Below, piece after piece: positions 26,501 through 35,429 of a stretch of 64,000 bases of DNA; position 1 is the stretch's first letter; each line of letters starts with the position of its first letter. A model generated the notes under the pieces. It saw only the letters and a list, made by a program, of their open reading frames with translations. It made no database searches and was not told where the DNA came from. Both the position numbers and the translations under genes were made by a program. The stretch is from Bacteroidota bacterium. GTDB taxonomy: Bacteria > Bacteroidota > Bacteroidia > M30B66. Location of the stretch: assembly GCA_027483445.1 (NCBI GenBank), contig JAIXUS010000033.1:1-64000 (forward strand). Reading direction: 5' to 3'.

Positions 26501-29500
26501 CGATGAGGACAACAATCCGGTGATGGCCCTGGTAAAAATTGGTGATGGCCCCTTTTTGATGACCGACATGAGCCTTTCAAAAGAAGGCTACAACGCGCCT
26601 TTGCACCGAACTGTACCTGCCGAAACGGAGACACAGGGCCCGATGAGCGCGGCTCAAACCTTCCAGCTGCTCGACCAGGGAGCCTTGGGCAACTTAAACT
26701 TACCCAACAACGGCGCATTGGGAGGTGCCATTGGAACGAATCCGATGCCCGGAAACATGCAGGCCCAATCAGGAAATACCAACCTTGGCGGAAGCACTAT
26801 TGGCGCAACGTCGCAGAACTTTGGCGGTGTTCAATGGAGCAATCCCGCACTGGAAAACGTGCTCCAGCAGGTGTCGCGCTTTGCCATCAACGCCCCCTCA
26901 GGAGGCCAAACCAGGGTAATTGTAATTCCGATGTCGGATGCCTACTTCGCCGACACCTTTATGGTTAACATTCCCACCAGCAATAGTCCTTTGAACATCG
27001 GCACTTTCATGGTTTTTGAAAAAGCCCACCGCATCAAAGTAAAGGTGCGACGCCGTTCGACGAGCCCCAACAATTCCGTTACGGTTGCTTCTTCCAATGC
27101 CTTGGTAGAAATCGGCGATTACGCCTGCAACACCAATTCCAATGGAATAGCCATGTTTCGGTTTACAACGCCCGACTCTTATTTCAGGGTGTATGTAAAG
27201 GATGGCACCCGTGTACCCATCGAAGAATATCGGTACTTACCCATCGCGAAGCAATACACCGAAATCACCTACGAAACCGAGGCGGGCATGAAGGTGAGCG
27301 GAAAGGTAACCGACGCACAAACGGGCTTGCCCATTGCCCAGGCACGGGTGTTCTGTGAACTTGGAGCTAACATGTATGGCGCAAGTGTTTTGGAAACCTT
27401 TACCGATGCGGCAGGACTTTACATCCTTGAAGGTCTTCCACGTGAATCGGTGGCAATTCGGGTGGCTAAGCACGACGACAATATCACATACATCGGCACC
27501 TTGCGCGTGGTGCAGAGTGCAGCCCCCAATATTGTTGACTTTAACTTTAATCTGGAACGCTTCGCGGGAGGAAACCTCAGCAGAATTTATGGTTTCCCGG
27601 TGGAGATAACCCGGGTGAGAGACCTGAAAAACGGGCAATTCCAGGTGAGTGGGGCCTTTGTTAACATTCCCGAGAACCCCAATTTCAGGTTGTATGATCC
27701 GCAACAAAGACTGCGCTTCTCACAAATAAACATCGAGGCCTTGGCAACACCCAACCCTCAAGGTCAAACCGTTTGGAAACCCGTTGCCGAGCAAGTGGTT
27801 ACATCAGAGCGCGCGTTGAGGATGCGTTTGCACAATGCTTTTATGGCCGACATCAGCGGCTTACATCAGGGGCAGTTCATCACCGTTCGTCCAAAAACGC
27901 CACTGGTCGGAGGCATCTACGGCAAGGTTCAAACCGATTTGGAAAGTTTTCGTTTCGCGTTCGATTATTCGGGCGACTTCTTCCTTGGCGAGGCTGCCCA
28001 GGAGCCGGGTTTCCACCCTTTGGTTTCCAATGGCGCGATGTACCCCGAGCGGGAATTTTTCATCATGAACCTGAGCCCGATGAATCTGCCCCTTCCAATA
28101 CAATTTACAGTGCACGGGTTTAATGCCAGAGCCAATGCAGAGCTCTCGCGGCTCAAGAAAGACACCGTAAAGATTGTTACAGAACTCCTTCCGAATTTGC
28201 CACTGGCGGGAGATGTGGTAGTAGATGCGGGCACAATAAGGGTAAGTCCTACCATGATACAAATTGGCAACCCCGGCGAGCAACTCAGCTTCAACCTCGA
28301 AAAGTGGACGGTGAAGTCGCTCCAGGGTTGGTCGTACAGCATTCCACTCGGTGGAATCGTTGTTCCTAAAGCGCTGCTGCAAACCAAGGTAGCCGATATT
28401 CCCATCAACAACTTGATTTTGCGCCCCGACAACCTCATCATGGAGCAGTCGAACATCGATTTGAACAACCTCAGCGTCGGTGGTGGGGTCACCAAGCTCC
28501 GCCAATACCCGGGCAATCAGGCTATTTTTAGCTTCGATCCGGCCTGCACATTCGACATGGGGCCGCACTGGCGCTTCAGCCTCTTCCCATCAAACCCCGA
28601 CAACCCGGCTTGTTACCTGCAAGGCCTTCCCGGCTTTGCCGCAAACGATAAAATCGACATTGGCGCCTTTACCATTTACAGCAACGACGCCAGCCTGATG
28701 CAGCCCGTTTTTCAAAACAAGACATTCTCCAATGTGGCCCAATACAACATTGCCAACATTACCAACCTGAGCGATGGTATTATGCTGGCCGGACCGCTCG
28801 ATTTAGGCATTCCGGGAATGACCACGCCCAACATGATTTTGGTGTTTACCAAGCCCGCCGCGAGCATCGTTCGTGAGGTGAGAGCCCTCGATATTGCGCT
28901 GGAAACGCCCGGTAAAGTGTTCTTCAACGGCAACAATGGCACAGAGAATTACACCTTCAGCAACGGGTTCTTCGAAGCCAAAGGCAAGCTGATTTTTGAG
29001 GATGACAATCTGTTAGACGACAAAAAAGTAGAGTTGAAAGGCTTGCTCACGAAAAACAACAACCAAATCACCCTCACCATTCCGAAACTGATTGCCAACA
29101 GCAGTGCCGACAATGCCTTCCAATACATTCTTCTGAGCGGAGGAAACAGCAAACTCAAGGTGCTCAACGGCGAACAGCGGGTGATTGGCAACAGTTGGAA
29201 CACCTTGGCCTACGATGCCGACCTGATTACCAACCAGGGCTTGAGCGATGACAAAACCCTCACCTACCTGGTTTCGGGCGCCATGGAAGTTAGTCAGGCC
29301 GATGGCAACGCCCTGAAAATCGACAAAATCGATACGCCGCTGGGCGGGATGACCATCGTGTTTGACTGGCAAACAGGCATGTTCCTCGGCTCGGTGAACA
29401 TTGATTTCCCCATTACCATTTCGACCGTTACCTTGAATTCGGGCATGATGGAAATCTGCTTCAGTGGTAAGGGCTTTTACTTCGACATGATTGGCAACGT

Positions 29501-30110
29501 GAGCCTCCCCGGTCTGGATGCCTTTGCGAATGTGAACTTCGGTTTCCTCACGGGCTACTATCCGGATTTGCCGTCATCCGTGCTTGCACGCCACAAAGAC
29601 ATCATGTTTTTGTTGGATGTGCCGGTTTACCTGAAAAATGATGGAATTGCCGGTCTTTATTTCAACGCCAATATCGCGCCCCCGGCTGCCAACTGGAGTA
29701 CCAGTGTAACAATCCCAGTTTTGCCTCCAGTTACGGTTGGTGCCGGTGTTTCGGCGGGGGCTGATATGAATTTCATCATCAATTTTGGCAAACAAGATAT
29801 GGTGATGGCCATCGATGCGGCGGCCTATGCCAAAGCCTGGGCGGGTGTCGACATTCTGATGTGTCCTTTCTGTGTTGGAGCGCTTGCAAGGTTTACAGCC
29901 AATGGAACCATTAAAATATCCGAACCAGCCAATTTGACCGGTGGCGCCTGTGCATCATTAACCATGTTTGGAACCTTCTGTGGTGGCAGCTTCGATGTAA
30001 CGGCCGGTATAAATGCAAACTTCTCCACCGACGATGGAGTTGATGTTTCCTTAAAGTGGTCTCCCTGCGGCGCTCCGGCCTCAAAAAATGATATGCAATG
30101 CGAATTCTAA
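23523..30110 (+). CDS. Giant exported multidomain beta protein (2195 aa)
   Basis: The signal peptide is 1-19. Residues 20-150 and about 165-290 look like Ig/Fn3 modules, the second starting PVPPIPITPICG and containing FSWTPVY. Three Asn/Gln/Gly/Pro-rich low-complexity stretches at about 358-400, 565-637 and 1041-1115 interrupt beta domains. A carboxypeptidase-regulatory-like module lies at about 1254-1330 (VSGKVTDAQTGLPIAQARV). The last 650 residues are long runs of amphipathic strands rich in Gly and aromatics, with several Cys (MCPFC, TFCGG, SPCG). There is no T9SS sorting domain and no lipobox. The N-terminal part may relate to TANFOR-type proteins; I am not sure. Flanked by a barrel gene and an Fn3 gene, it is probably a surface or periplasmic structural protein. 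Confidence 0.8.
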   Translation: MKRLVLLLSLLVAILSTKAQNSVNVTLLVTPPYSPYFSDYTEFGQQNVLQLQNTTAASLQVKLIGTITGLDNGLFLNTEPDYQPALPIVLAPFQTYSVTSASPSRDFLDANNTETNVSQQQQNAILASGVLPEGTYQLCVRAVDYNTNEPLSPEGTGCATFTISYPVPPIPITPICGSTVENPFPSFSWTPVYSQGSFFLYDLYLLRLVESQIPDDAMWLAISGNVGNPIVIRNLVSGIYQYKLSDIPLQQGATYAWCVVARDAAQNIIVANQGRSEVCAFVYQTPAPPATPVVAQEETTPVLPVEFNLNNTTVSGRLLYRFHDKELFPEPGIPPYAPTKAIGSATLSTAEILQLPNMNGASLSPVGTNTPGSFQQLGNSGFQNPGALLSGFNQSALEWANGSANMNVQGGKILVDPSVKYLYNNTLSNNGSEPLRNTSVSVYLEYVALKRTLENETTFFKVIPGGDLYLNRTSKTAKGPAMDPQMVKAAMQQGYSGQNAMDLRPFGSELLATVFTNENGDFSFDFDLTENTGLLSAEANLLTFKYNVPDDEALEQEFVHPLDMVSNPMQEITNPTEQLQNPAMQGLNPGQTQGLFGNAQLQGNQGWGGSSGALNSFLNPVQGGNMPGMNKQIKSGPAQPDLASSHDSPVEYIQYKAYYVFKVLRIKVNDPRYVCPDILVFAQPGDVLNLPPVSTFVNSYDVEFTVKAGGKASEADELYLNPGSALSDFNVRLGRTKNFWDGKPGNFPIGEGMDLQPEEFFNIATTAPFYLPANPTKPNQLRLSAMGKTNAGGKVKFKRLVKNKQNAAGDLHYFEVQMPLDGIFNYAGSWGGVGTTASLPDHMCNAQHSYSFGPAQLFAEVKLEPLAPEILLRTITKSNIETQPLPGVSVFLQNYNQSGGAFNYSGYTQNETDANGYLRISNLPIVSGLQGVTNPYRRLLLMKNGYPVLHLPGGQANAGNNAANFIEPLKKGQRRDLGEIQMEGKTEVFGYLRDEDNNPVMALVKIGDGPFLMTDMSLSKEGYNAPLHRTVPAETETQGPMSAAQTFQLLDQGALGNLNLPNNGALGGAIGTNPMPGNMQAQSGNTNLGGSTIGATSQNFGGVQWSNPALENVLQQVSRFAINAPSGGQTRVIVIPMSDAYFADTFMVNIPTSNSPLNIGTFMVFEKAHRIKVKVRRRSTSPNNSVTVASSNALVEIGDYACNTNSNGIAMFRFTTPDSYFRVYVKDGTRVPIEEYRYLPIAKQYTEITYETEAGMKVSGKVTDAQTGLPIAQARVFCELGANMYGASVLETFTDAAGLYILEGLPRESVAIRVAKHDDNITYIGTLRVVQSAAPNIVDFNFNLERFAGGNLSRIYGFPVEITRVRDLKNGQFQVSGAFVNIPENPNFRLYDPQQRLRFSQINIEALATPNPQGQTVWKPVAEQVVTSERALRMRLHNAFMADISGLHQGQFITVRPKTPLVGGIYGKVQTDLESFRFAFDYSGDFFLGEAAQEPGFHPLVSNGAMYPEREFFIMNLSPMNLPLPIQFTVHGFNARANAELSRLKKDTVKIVTELLPNLPLAGDVVVDAGTIRVSPTMIQIGNPGEQLSFNLEKWTVKSLQGWSYSIPLGGIVVPKALLQTKVADIPINNLILRPDNLIMEQSNIDLNNLSVGGGVTKLRQYPGNQAIFSFDPACTFDMGPHWRFSLFPSNPDNPACYLQGLPGFAANDKIDIGAFTIYSNDASLMQPVFQNKTFSNVAQYNIANITNLSDGIMLAGPLDLGIPGMTTPNMILVFTKPAASIVREVRALDIALETPGKVFFNGNNGTENYTFSNGFFEAKGKLIFEDDNLLDDKKVELKGLLTKNNNQITLTIPKLIANSSADNAFQYILLSGGNSKLKVLNGEQRVIGNSWNTLAYDADLITNQGLSDDKTLTYLVSGAMEVSQADGNALKIDKIDTPLGGMTIVFDWQTGMFLGSVNIDFPITISTVTLNSGMMEICFSGKGFYFDMIGNVSLPGLDAFANVNFGFLTGYYPDLPSSVLARHKDIMFLLDVPVYLKNDGIAGLYFNANIAPPAANWSTSVTIPVLPPVTVGAGVSAGADMNFIINFGKQDMVMAIDAAAYAKAWAGVDILMCPFCVGALARFTANGTIKISEPANLTGGACASLTMFGTFCGGSFDVTAGINANFSTDDGVDVSLKWSPCGAPASKNDMQCEF

Positions 30111-32023
30111 AAACCATTTCCCTCCTTTTTTTCACACTGATTGCCCTGCCTGCAATTCAGGCTCAAACGGTGCGTTGCGGGGTTTCAGCACTGGGTGTTG
30201 TGCTCCATTATGATGGCCCAATTCACAAATCGGCCGTTGAGGTGTTTAAAAACGGCAAACCGCTGGGAAGCCTGCGTCTGAACAAAAGCGAAAAGGCCAT
30301 TGAAAACGCCCTCCAATCGTGGGAAGCGAAATTGCCGGGCTATCCGGAGGCCAACGATACACTGCGTAAATACTTGTTTCAGTCGATCGACAAAGCCACA
30401 CAAACCGAGGCCATTTACGGCAAATACTACCTCAGCGTTAAGTTGGCCATTGGTTTGGCTTTGGCCGATGAGGCCGGCAAGCCGGATGACCAATATACAG
30501 CTACGCGGGATGGCCAAACGGTTCCGGTAAACTGGGAGCGCAAGTCAGCCGTTTTTGCAGAGCCGGCCCTTGCTCCGGGGAAATACAAAAGCTGGTATGG
30601 CGATATTGAATCTTCCTGGGGCATAAACCCAAAAAATGAATTGCTCTTCACCCGACTCTTTCGAAAAGGGCACGATAGCACCGATTTCAGGCCGGTAAAG
30701 AATATCCTCTACACCATGACGAAAAACGGCGATTCAACGATGGTCATCGCCCGCGACACTCTGGTTCCAAAGCTGTCGTACTATCAATACAGTATGGTGG
30801 GTTTCGATTTCTACGGCAATGCCAGTAAGCCGTCGCCGGTAATGATGGCCGACAATCTCGACAATTCTACATTGCCCGTAGCCCTTCACTTTTCGGCCAA
30901 AGAAAACGAAGCCAAAAACCAGATATTCATCCGCTGGAAAATCAAACATGCAGAGCGGGTAAAATCGCTGGTGTTGCAGCGGAGCAACTACTCTAACAAG
31001 GAGTTTAGCACCATCAGTCAGCTGGGGCCTAACGATACCCTTTTTGTAGATGAGGTGTCGAACCCCATGGAGGCCGTGTATTACAAGCTGCTCATTTACG
31101 ACCTCAAAGGCTTGTTAGACAAAACACCGATGGTGCCGATGGTGAGCCACAGCAAGCCTGATGTAATGCCGCCATCATGGGTAGATGTGCAATGGGAAAA
31201 TGGAGCACCCAAACTGAGCTGGATCATTAGCGATCGCTCGGCCCGTGGGTTTAAGGTATACCGCACCGAAACCATCGGCGGTAACTTACAGGAAGTTTCG
31301 GGCTTTGTAGATGCCGACACCAGCTTCCGTTACACCTGGCGCGATACGAGCAAATACCTTGTGCCTGGAAGAAGCTACCACTATACGGTAATCGGACAGG
31401 GAAAGGGCTACACCGAAAGCGTGCCCGGGCCGTTTGCAACCCTTCAAATTCCAGACAACCAACCAACCGAAACGCCATCAGGCTTGGCCATACGACAGCT
31501 AAACGAAAACACCGTTTTTCTGGCCTGGAATACCCGGGGCGAAATGATCGGCAAGCCTCAAGGCTTCCATGTGTACCGATCGACCCGAAAAGAAGGGCCG
31601 TTCAGCAGACTTACCAAGGGGCCAATTGCCGGCGAAAACGCCTATACCGACACGCTCGATACCTTAGCCGACACCTTGTATTACGCCGTTTCGGCAATGA
31701 GCAAAACCGGCGTCGAAGGCCCCAAAAGCATGCCCATTGCCCTGAAACGAACCACCCGAAAAGGCATTCCGTTTATTCTGGCCCGTGCAACCGAAGCCGG
31801 CACCGAACTGAGTTGGGCTGTTGTACCGGATGTTGTTGAGGTTGAAATAGAAAGTTTAAACCCCGATGGACAAACCCTAAACTTAGGCAGACTCAAGGCC
31901 GAAAGCGGTAAACACCTTGTTCGTAAACAAGCGCAAGAAACAGCGCTTAGCTTCCGCTTAATTTCTATTTTTAAAGACGGAAGTCGCTCACAACCCAGCG
32001 CATGGCTGAGTCTTACCGAATAA
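30098..32023 (+). CDS. Exported fibronectin type III repeat protein
   Basis: This 641-aa protein has a signal peptide at 1-22 ending in IQAQ. Residues 23-250 have no domain I recognise. Four Fn3-like modules follow at about 258-350, 356-455, 456-550 and 555-641, recognisable by strands such as LSWIISDRSARGFKVYRTE and VFLAWNTRG...GFHVYRS. There is no T9SS sorting domain or lipobox, as in the giant protein before it, whose gene it overlaps by 13 bp. Translational coupling and shared architecture suggest the two proteins act together outside the inner membrane. Confidence 0.85.
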   Translation: MRILKTISLLFFTLIALPAIQAQTVRCGVSALGVVLHYDGPIHKSAVEVFKNGKPLGSLRLNKSEKAIENALQSWEAKLPGYPEANDTLRKYLFQSIDKATQTEAIYGKYYLSVKLAIGLALADEAGKPDDQYTATRDGQTVPVNWERKSAVFAEPALAPGKYKSWYGDIESSWGINPKNELLFTRLFRKGHDSTDFRPVKNILYTMTKNGDSTMVIARDTLVPKLSYYQYSMVGFDFYGNASKPSPVMMADNLDNSTLPVALHFSAKENEAKNQIFIRWKIKHAERVKSLVLQRSNYSNKEFSTISQLGPNDTLFVDEVSNPMEAVYYKLLIYDLKGLLDKTPMVPMVSHSKPDVMPPSWVDVQWENGAPKLSWIISDRSARGFKVYRTETIGGNLQEVSGFVDADTSFRYTWRDTSKYLVPGRSYHYTVIGQGKGYTESVPGPFATLQIPDNQPTETPSGLAIRQLNENTVFLAWNTRGEMIGKPQGFHVYRSTRKEGPFSRLTKGPIAGENAYTDTLDTLADTLYYAVSAMSKTGVEGPKSMPIALKRTTRKGIPFILARATEAGTELSWAVVPDVVEVEIESLNPDGQTLNLGRLKAESGKHLVRKQAQETALSFRLISIFKDGSRSQPSAWLSLTE

Positions 32024-32051
32024 AGTAAAACCAACATCAATCTCTCGCACC

Positions 32052-33110
32052 ATGAAAATTCGATTTACGCTTTTCCTCAGCTTTTGCAGCGTTCTCTTGG
32101 TTACGGCGCAGCCCGTGCTTCAATCAGAGAACATGGCCGGCCCCGGAACTCAGTACACCATGCGGGGAACCATTTTAGGCAATTCGCTTTTCTCTAATCT
32201 AACCGGCGAAAACCAGCAATGGGTCTTCGATGATGAAAGCAACGAATTAGGCTATCGCACCGAAATTTTCGACCCATTAGATTTTGCGCCCGGAGTTGCG
32301 GTGCCCTGCAGCCTGATTATTTCAAACATTTATGAGAGTCCTTTCGGAAACGACACCTCACTCACCTATGTAAATGTCGACCCCGATGGTTATTACTTGC
32401 TGGGCTACGGAACGATAAGCGAACTGCTCGTTACCGAGTTTACCCCTCCACGCCTGATTTACCCATTTCCGTTAAGCTATGGCGACCAGTATAACTCCAG
32501 CAACCGATTTGTTTACCAAGATGTTTGGGGCTCAGCCGGTACCGATTCGATTCGTTCAATTGTGAACGAGAACACCACCGTTTCAGTAAGTGCTTCGGGA
32601 TCTTTGAACATCAACGGGAACACCTTCACTGTGCTTCTGCTGAATTTGGTAACCGAAAGCATCGACTCCTCTTTCTTCTACCAAAATGGAGAATGGGATT
32701 TTACCGACAGCTTTAGCCAGACCTATTTCAGCCGGCAGTGGCTCGATGTTTCCAGCGGAATTGTGGTGCTTGAAGAAAGCGAAGAGGAAGGCTTTAAAGG
32801 GAGCGTAGATTACCGCTACACCTATTTTTTCGAGGGCAATATTGTACCAACCAAGGCCGTACCCGCAGAAAGTTCAACAAGGCTTCAGGTGTACCCCAAT
32901 CCAAGCTCGGGCTTAACGCAACTGCATGCCAATGAGGCGATTTCGCACATTCGGGTGTTTGCTGCCGATGGCAGGATGGCCATGCAACACACCCCAAGCC
33001 ATTCGACAGATGTGGCTATTGATCTTTCGCCCCTTCCGGCCGGGCTTTACCTTATCGACATTCAACTTGCCGATGGTTCGCGCACAATGCAAAAAGTGCT
33101 GAAGCAATAG
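32052..33110 (+). CDS. T9SS type A sorting-domain protein of the giant-protein cluster
   Basis: This 352-aa secreted protein has a signal peptide of about 1-19 (LLVTAQ). Its central beta-rich region (20-265) has Asn/Ser/Thr-rich loops and no recognised catalytic motif. A T9SS C-terminal sorting domain starts near 277 with VYPNPSSG, then ADGRMAM and GLYLIDIQ. It follows the Fn3 gene by 28 bp and is likely the last gene of the transcript. It is the only member of the cluster with an explicit type IX signal. The function is unknown. Confidence 0.85.
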   Translation: MKIRFTLFLSFCSVLLVTAQPVLQSENMAGPGTQYTMRGTILGNSLFSNLTGENQQWVFDDESNELGYRTEIFDPLDFAPGVAVPCSLIISNIYESPFGNDTSLTYVNVDPDGYYLLGYGTISELLVTEFTPPRLIYPFPLSYGDQYNSSNRFVYQDVWGSAGTDSIRSIVNENTTVSVSASGSLNINGNTFTVLLLNLVTESIDSSFFYQNGEWDFTDSFSQTYFSRQWLDVSSGIVVLEESEEEGFKGSVDYRYTYFFEGNIVPTKAVPAESSTRLQVYPNPSSGLTQLHANEAISHIRVFAADGRMAMQHTPSHSTDVAIDLSPLPAGLYLIDIQLADGSRTMQKVLKQ

Positions 33111-33293
33111 TAAGTACTTACTGAAAAAGCCAGAAGCGAGGCGCTCGCGAGATTCGAGCAACGCAATGGATGCGCCGAGCCCAATTCACGAAGCCATACA
33201 CTGGATGAATTCAGTTGTACGCAGATAGTAAAAAAGAACCCCAAACCGGCATCAAAGCCTCGGCAAACGGAGCTTAAAGTGCGGTGAAGAAAG

Positions 33294-34760
33294 CTACTGC
33301 GCGTTTTTCAGCAAGCTGCTCATGCCGGTGTGCTTGAACAGGATGCCTTCAAGAGCATCAATCGCCACACGTTCCTGCTGCATGGTGTCGCGATGGCGCA
33401 GGGTTACGGTGTCGTTTTGCAGCGATTCGTGATCTACCGTAATACAGAACGGAGTGCCAATGGCATCGTGCCTGCGGTAGCGCTTACCTATAGCATCTTT
33501 TTCCTCGTAGTGGCAACGGAACGAAGGCATGAGGCTGTCCATAATTTTACGTGCCTTTTCAGGCAAGCCATCTTTCTTGGTGAGCGGAAACACAGCCACC
33601 TTAACCGGGGCCACTTGCGGAGGAAGGGCCAGTACAGTGCGGATTTCCTTCTTGTCGCCCTCGCCTGTTTCTTCCTCGCGGTAAGCCGAGCACATCAACA
33701 ACAGAAAAAGGCGATCGAGCCCAATTGAGGTTTCAATCACATACGGTATGTAGCTCGAATTGGTCTCCGGATCGAAGTACTGCAGCTTTTTTCCGCTCAG
33801 CTCCTGGTGGTTGCGCAGGTCGAAATCGGTGCGCGAATGGATGCCTTCAACCTCTTTGAATCCGAAAGGAAACCTAAACTCGATGTCGGTAGCCGCATTG
33901 GCGTAATGGGCCAATTTCTCATGGTCGTGAAAACGATAGCTATCGGCCGGAATTCCCAACGCCAAATGCCAGTTGAGCCGGGTTTTCTTCCAATGTGCAA
34001 ACCACTCCATCTCGGTGCCGGGCTTCACGAAAAACTGCATTTCCATCTGTTCGAACTCACGCATGCGCATGATAAACTGACGGGCAATAATCTCGTTCCG
34101 GAAAGCTTTTCCGGTTTGGGCAATGCCGAAGGGGATTTTCATCCTTCCGGTTTTCTGCACATTGAGGAAGTTCACAAAAATACCCTGAGCCGTTTCCGGA
34201 CGCAGATACACCGCATCACTTTCGTCGGCCACCGAACCCATCTGCGTGCTAAACATCAGGTTAAACTGGCGAACCTCAGTCCAGTTGCGGGTTCCACTGA
34301 TCGGACAAACAATCTCGTGCTCTACAATAAGATTGTACATCGCCTTGAGGTCGTTGTCGTTCAAGGCCTTGTTCATCGCGGCATTTAGGGCCTCCGCCTT
34401 GTCGGTTTTGCCCTTCTTCTCATACTTCTCAATTTGCTCCTCGAGGAGTTGATCAGCTCGGTAACGCTTTTTCGAGTCCTTGTTGTCGATCATCGGATCC
34501 GAAAAACCATCTACGTGTCCGGAAGCCTTCCACACCTTAGGGTGCATAAAAATGGCCGCATCAATGCCTACAATGTTCTCATTCATTTGCACCATCGACT
34601 TCCACCAGTATTCGCGGAGATTGTTCTTCAGTTCAACGCCATTTTGGCCGTAATCGTAAACGGCTCCAAGTCCGTCGTAAATTTCCGACGACTGAAAAAT
34701 GAAACCATATTCTTTGGCGTGGGCTGTTACTTTTTTGAAGAGTTCTTCGGGCGAAATCAT
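33294..34760 (-). CDS. glyS: Glycine--tRNA ligase, single-chain dimeric type
   Basis: This class II aminoacyl-tRNA synthetase charges tRNA-Gly. It is 488 aa and of the alpha2 type found in Bacteroidota and eukaryotes, not the alpha2beta2 type. Visible features are the N-terminal GLGAVYDYG (30-38), RPETAQG (187-193), motif 2 around FRNEI and REFEQMEMQFF (220-244), and an anticodon-binding C-terminal domain from about 385. A charged insertion lies at about 95-145. I see no clear -7 element upstream. It is convergent with the T9SS gene. Confidence 0.96.
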   Translation of the reverse strand: MISPEELFKKVTAHAKEYGFIFQSSEIYDGLGAVYDYGQNGVELKNNLREYWWKSMVQMNENIVGIDAAIFMHPKVWKASGHVDGFSDPMIDNKDSKKRYRADQLLEEQIEKYEKKGKTDKAEALNAAMNKALNDNDLKAMYNLIVEHEIVCPISGTRNWTEVRQFNLMFSTQMGSVADESDAVYLRPETAQGIFVNFLNVQKTGRMKIPFGIAQTGKAFRNEIIARQFIMRMREFEQMEMQFFVKPGTEMEWFAHWKKTRLNWHLALGIPADSYRFHDHEKLAHYANAATDIEFRFPFGFKEVEGIHSRTDFDLRNHQELSGKKLQYFDPETNSSYIPYVIETSIGLDRLFLLLMCSAYREEETGEGDKKEIRTVLALPPQVAPVKVAVFPLTKKDGLPEKARKIMDSLMPSFRCHYEEKDAIGKRYRRHDAIGTPFCITVDHESLQNDTVTLRHRDTMQQERVAIDALEGILFKHTGMSSLLKNAQ

Positions 34761-34824
34761 AGGTGTTGGAAATCGTGGTTAAGATTTAGGTTTAGCAAGC
34801 ATTGGCCTATCGGCCTGATGGCTT

Positions 34825-35334
34825 TTAGTGGTGTTTGAAGTAATCGCGCTTTGAACGGCAGCGGTCGATCGACTTCATGTAGGTTTGCACGTTATTGTCG
34901 TTAAGCGAATACTGTATCGCCTTTTTAAAGCTTTCGATGGCCGTATTGTAATCGAGACAAAGCTCGTGGAGTATCCCAAACTCATTATGGATGGCAGCCT
35001 TGTCGATTCCGGGCACGGTAAGAGCCTGGGTAAGCAGTTTTTCGAGGTCTTTGTATTTCCCCAATGTAGAGAGTACAATGGCCATGTTCAGGTACACCGG
35101 CGGGTATTCGGGCGTGTAGGCCAGGCACTGTCGGTAATTGGTTTCGGCCCGCTCGTAATCGCGGAGTTTGGTTTCATACACCCAGCCCAGGTGGTTGTAG
35201 GCCTTCCCATAATCAGGGGCCTGGGCAATGATACTCTCCAGAAGGCTTACCGCTTGGGCAATTTTATTGTCGCGTATCAGGTCGTCGGCCTCAAAGAGGA
35301 GGTCTTCAAACTCCAGGTTGTCGTACTTGGCCAT
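34825..35334 (-). CDS. Small TPR protein
   Basis: This 169-aa protein is made of about four TPR units, for example KAYNHLGWVYETKLRDYERAETNYRQCL and AIESFKKAIQYSLNDNN. It has no signal peptide, so it is probably cytosolic and a protein-interaction module. It shares a 95-bp divergent promoter region with the DUF3109 gene and lies 64 bp upstream of glyS on the same strand. No specific partner is indicated. Confidence 0.8.
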   Translation of the reverse strand: MAKYDNLEFEDLLFEADDLIRDNKIAQAVSLLESIIAQAPDYGKAYNHLGWVYETKLRDYERAETNYRQCLAYTPEYPPVYLNMAIVLSTLGKYKDLEKLLTQALTVPGIDKAAIHNEFGILHELCLDYNTAIESFKKAIQYSLNDNNVQTYMKSIDRCRSKRDYFKHH

Positions 35335-35353
35335 AAGGCAGATAATTTGGGTG

Positions 35354-35361
35354 CAAACCTA
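35354..35361 (-). promoter_or_regulatory. -7 element TAGGTTTG of the TPR gene
   Basis: On the minus strand TAGGTTTG exactly matches TAnnTTTG and lies 19 bp before the ATG at 35334. It is divergent from the element at 35418-35425. Confidence 0.5.
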
Positions 35362-35417
35362 GGAAAATTAAGCCTTCGAAGCGTGAAAAATTCGAGTCTG
35401 AAGCGGAGAAATCGCTT

Positions 35418-35425
35418 TACCTTTG
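35418..35425 (+). promoter_or_regulatory. -7 element TACCTTTG of the DUF3109 gene
   Basis: An exact TAnnTTTG match ending 4 bp before the ATG at 35430. With a start point a few bases downstream, the mRNA would begin at or near the start codon. Confidence 0.55.
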
Positions 35426-35429
35426 CCGC

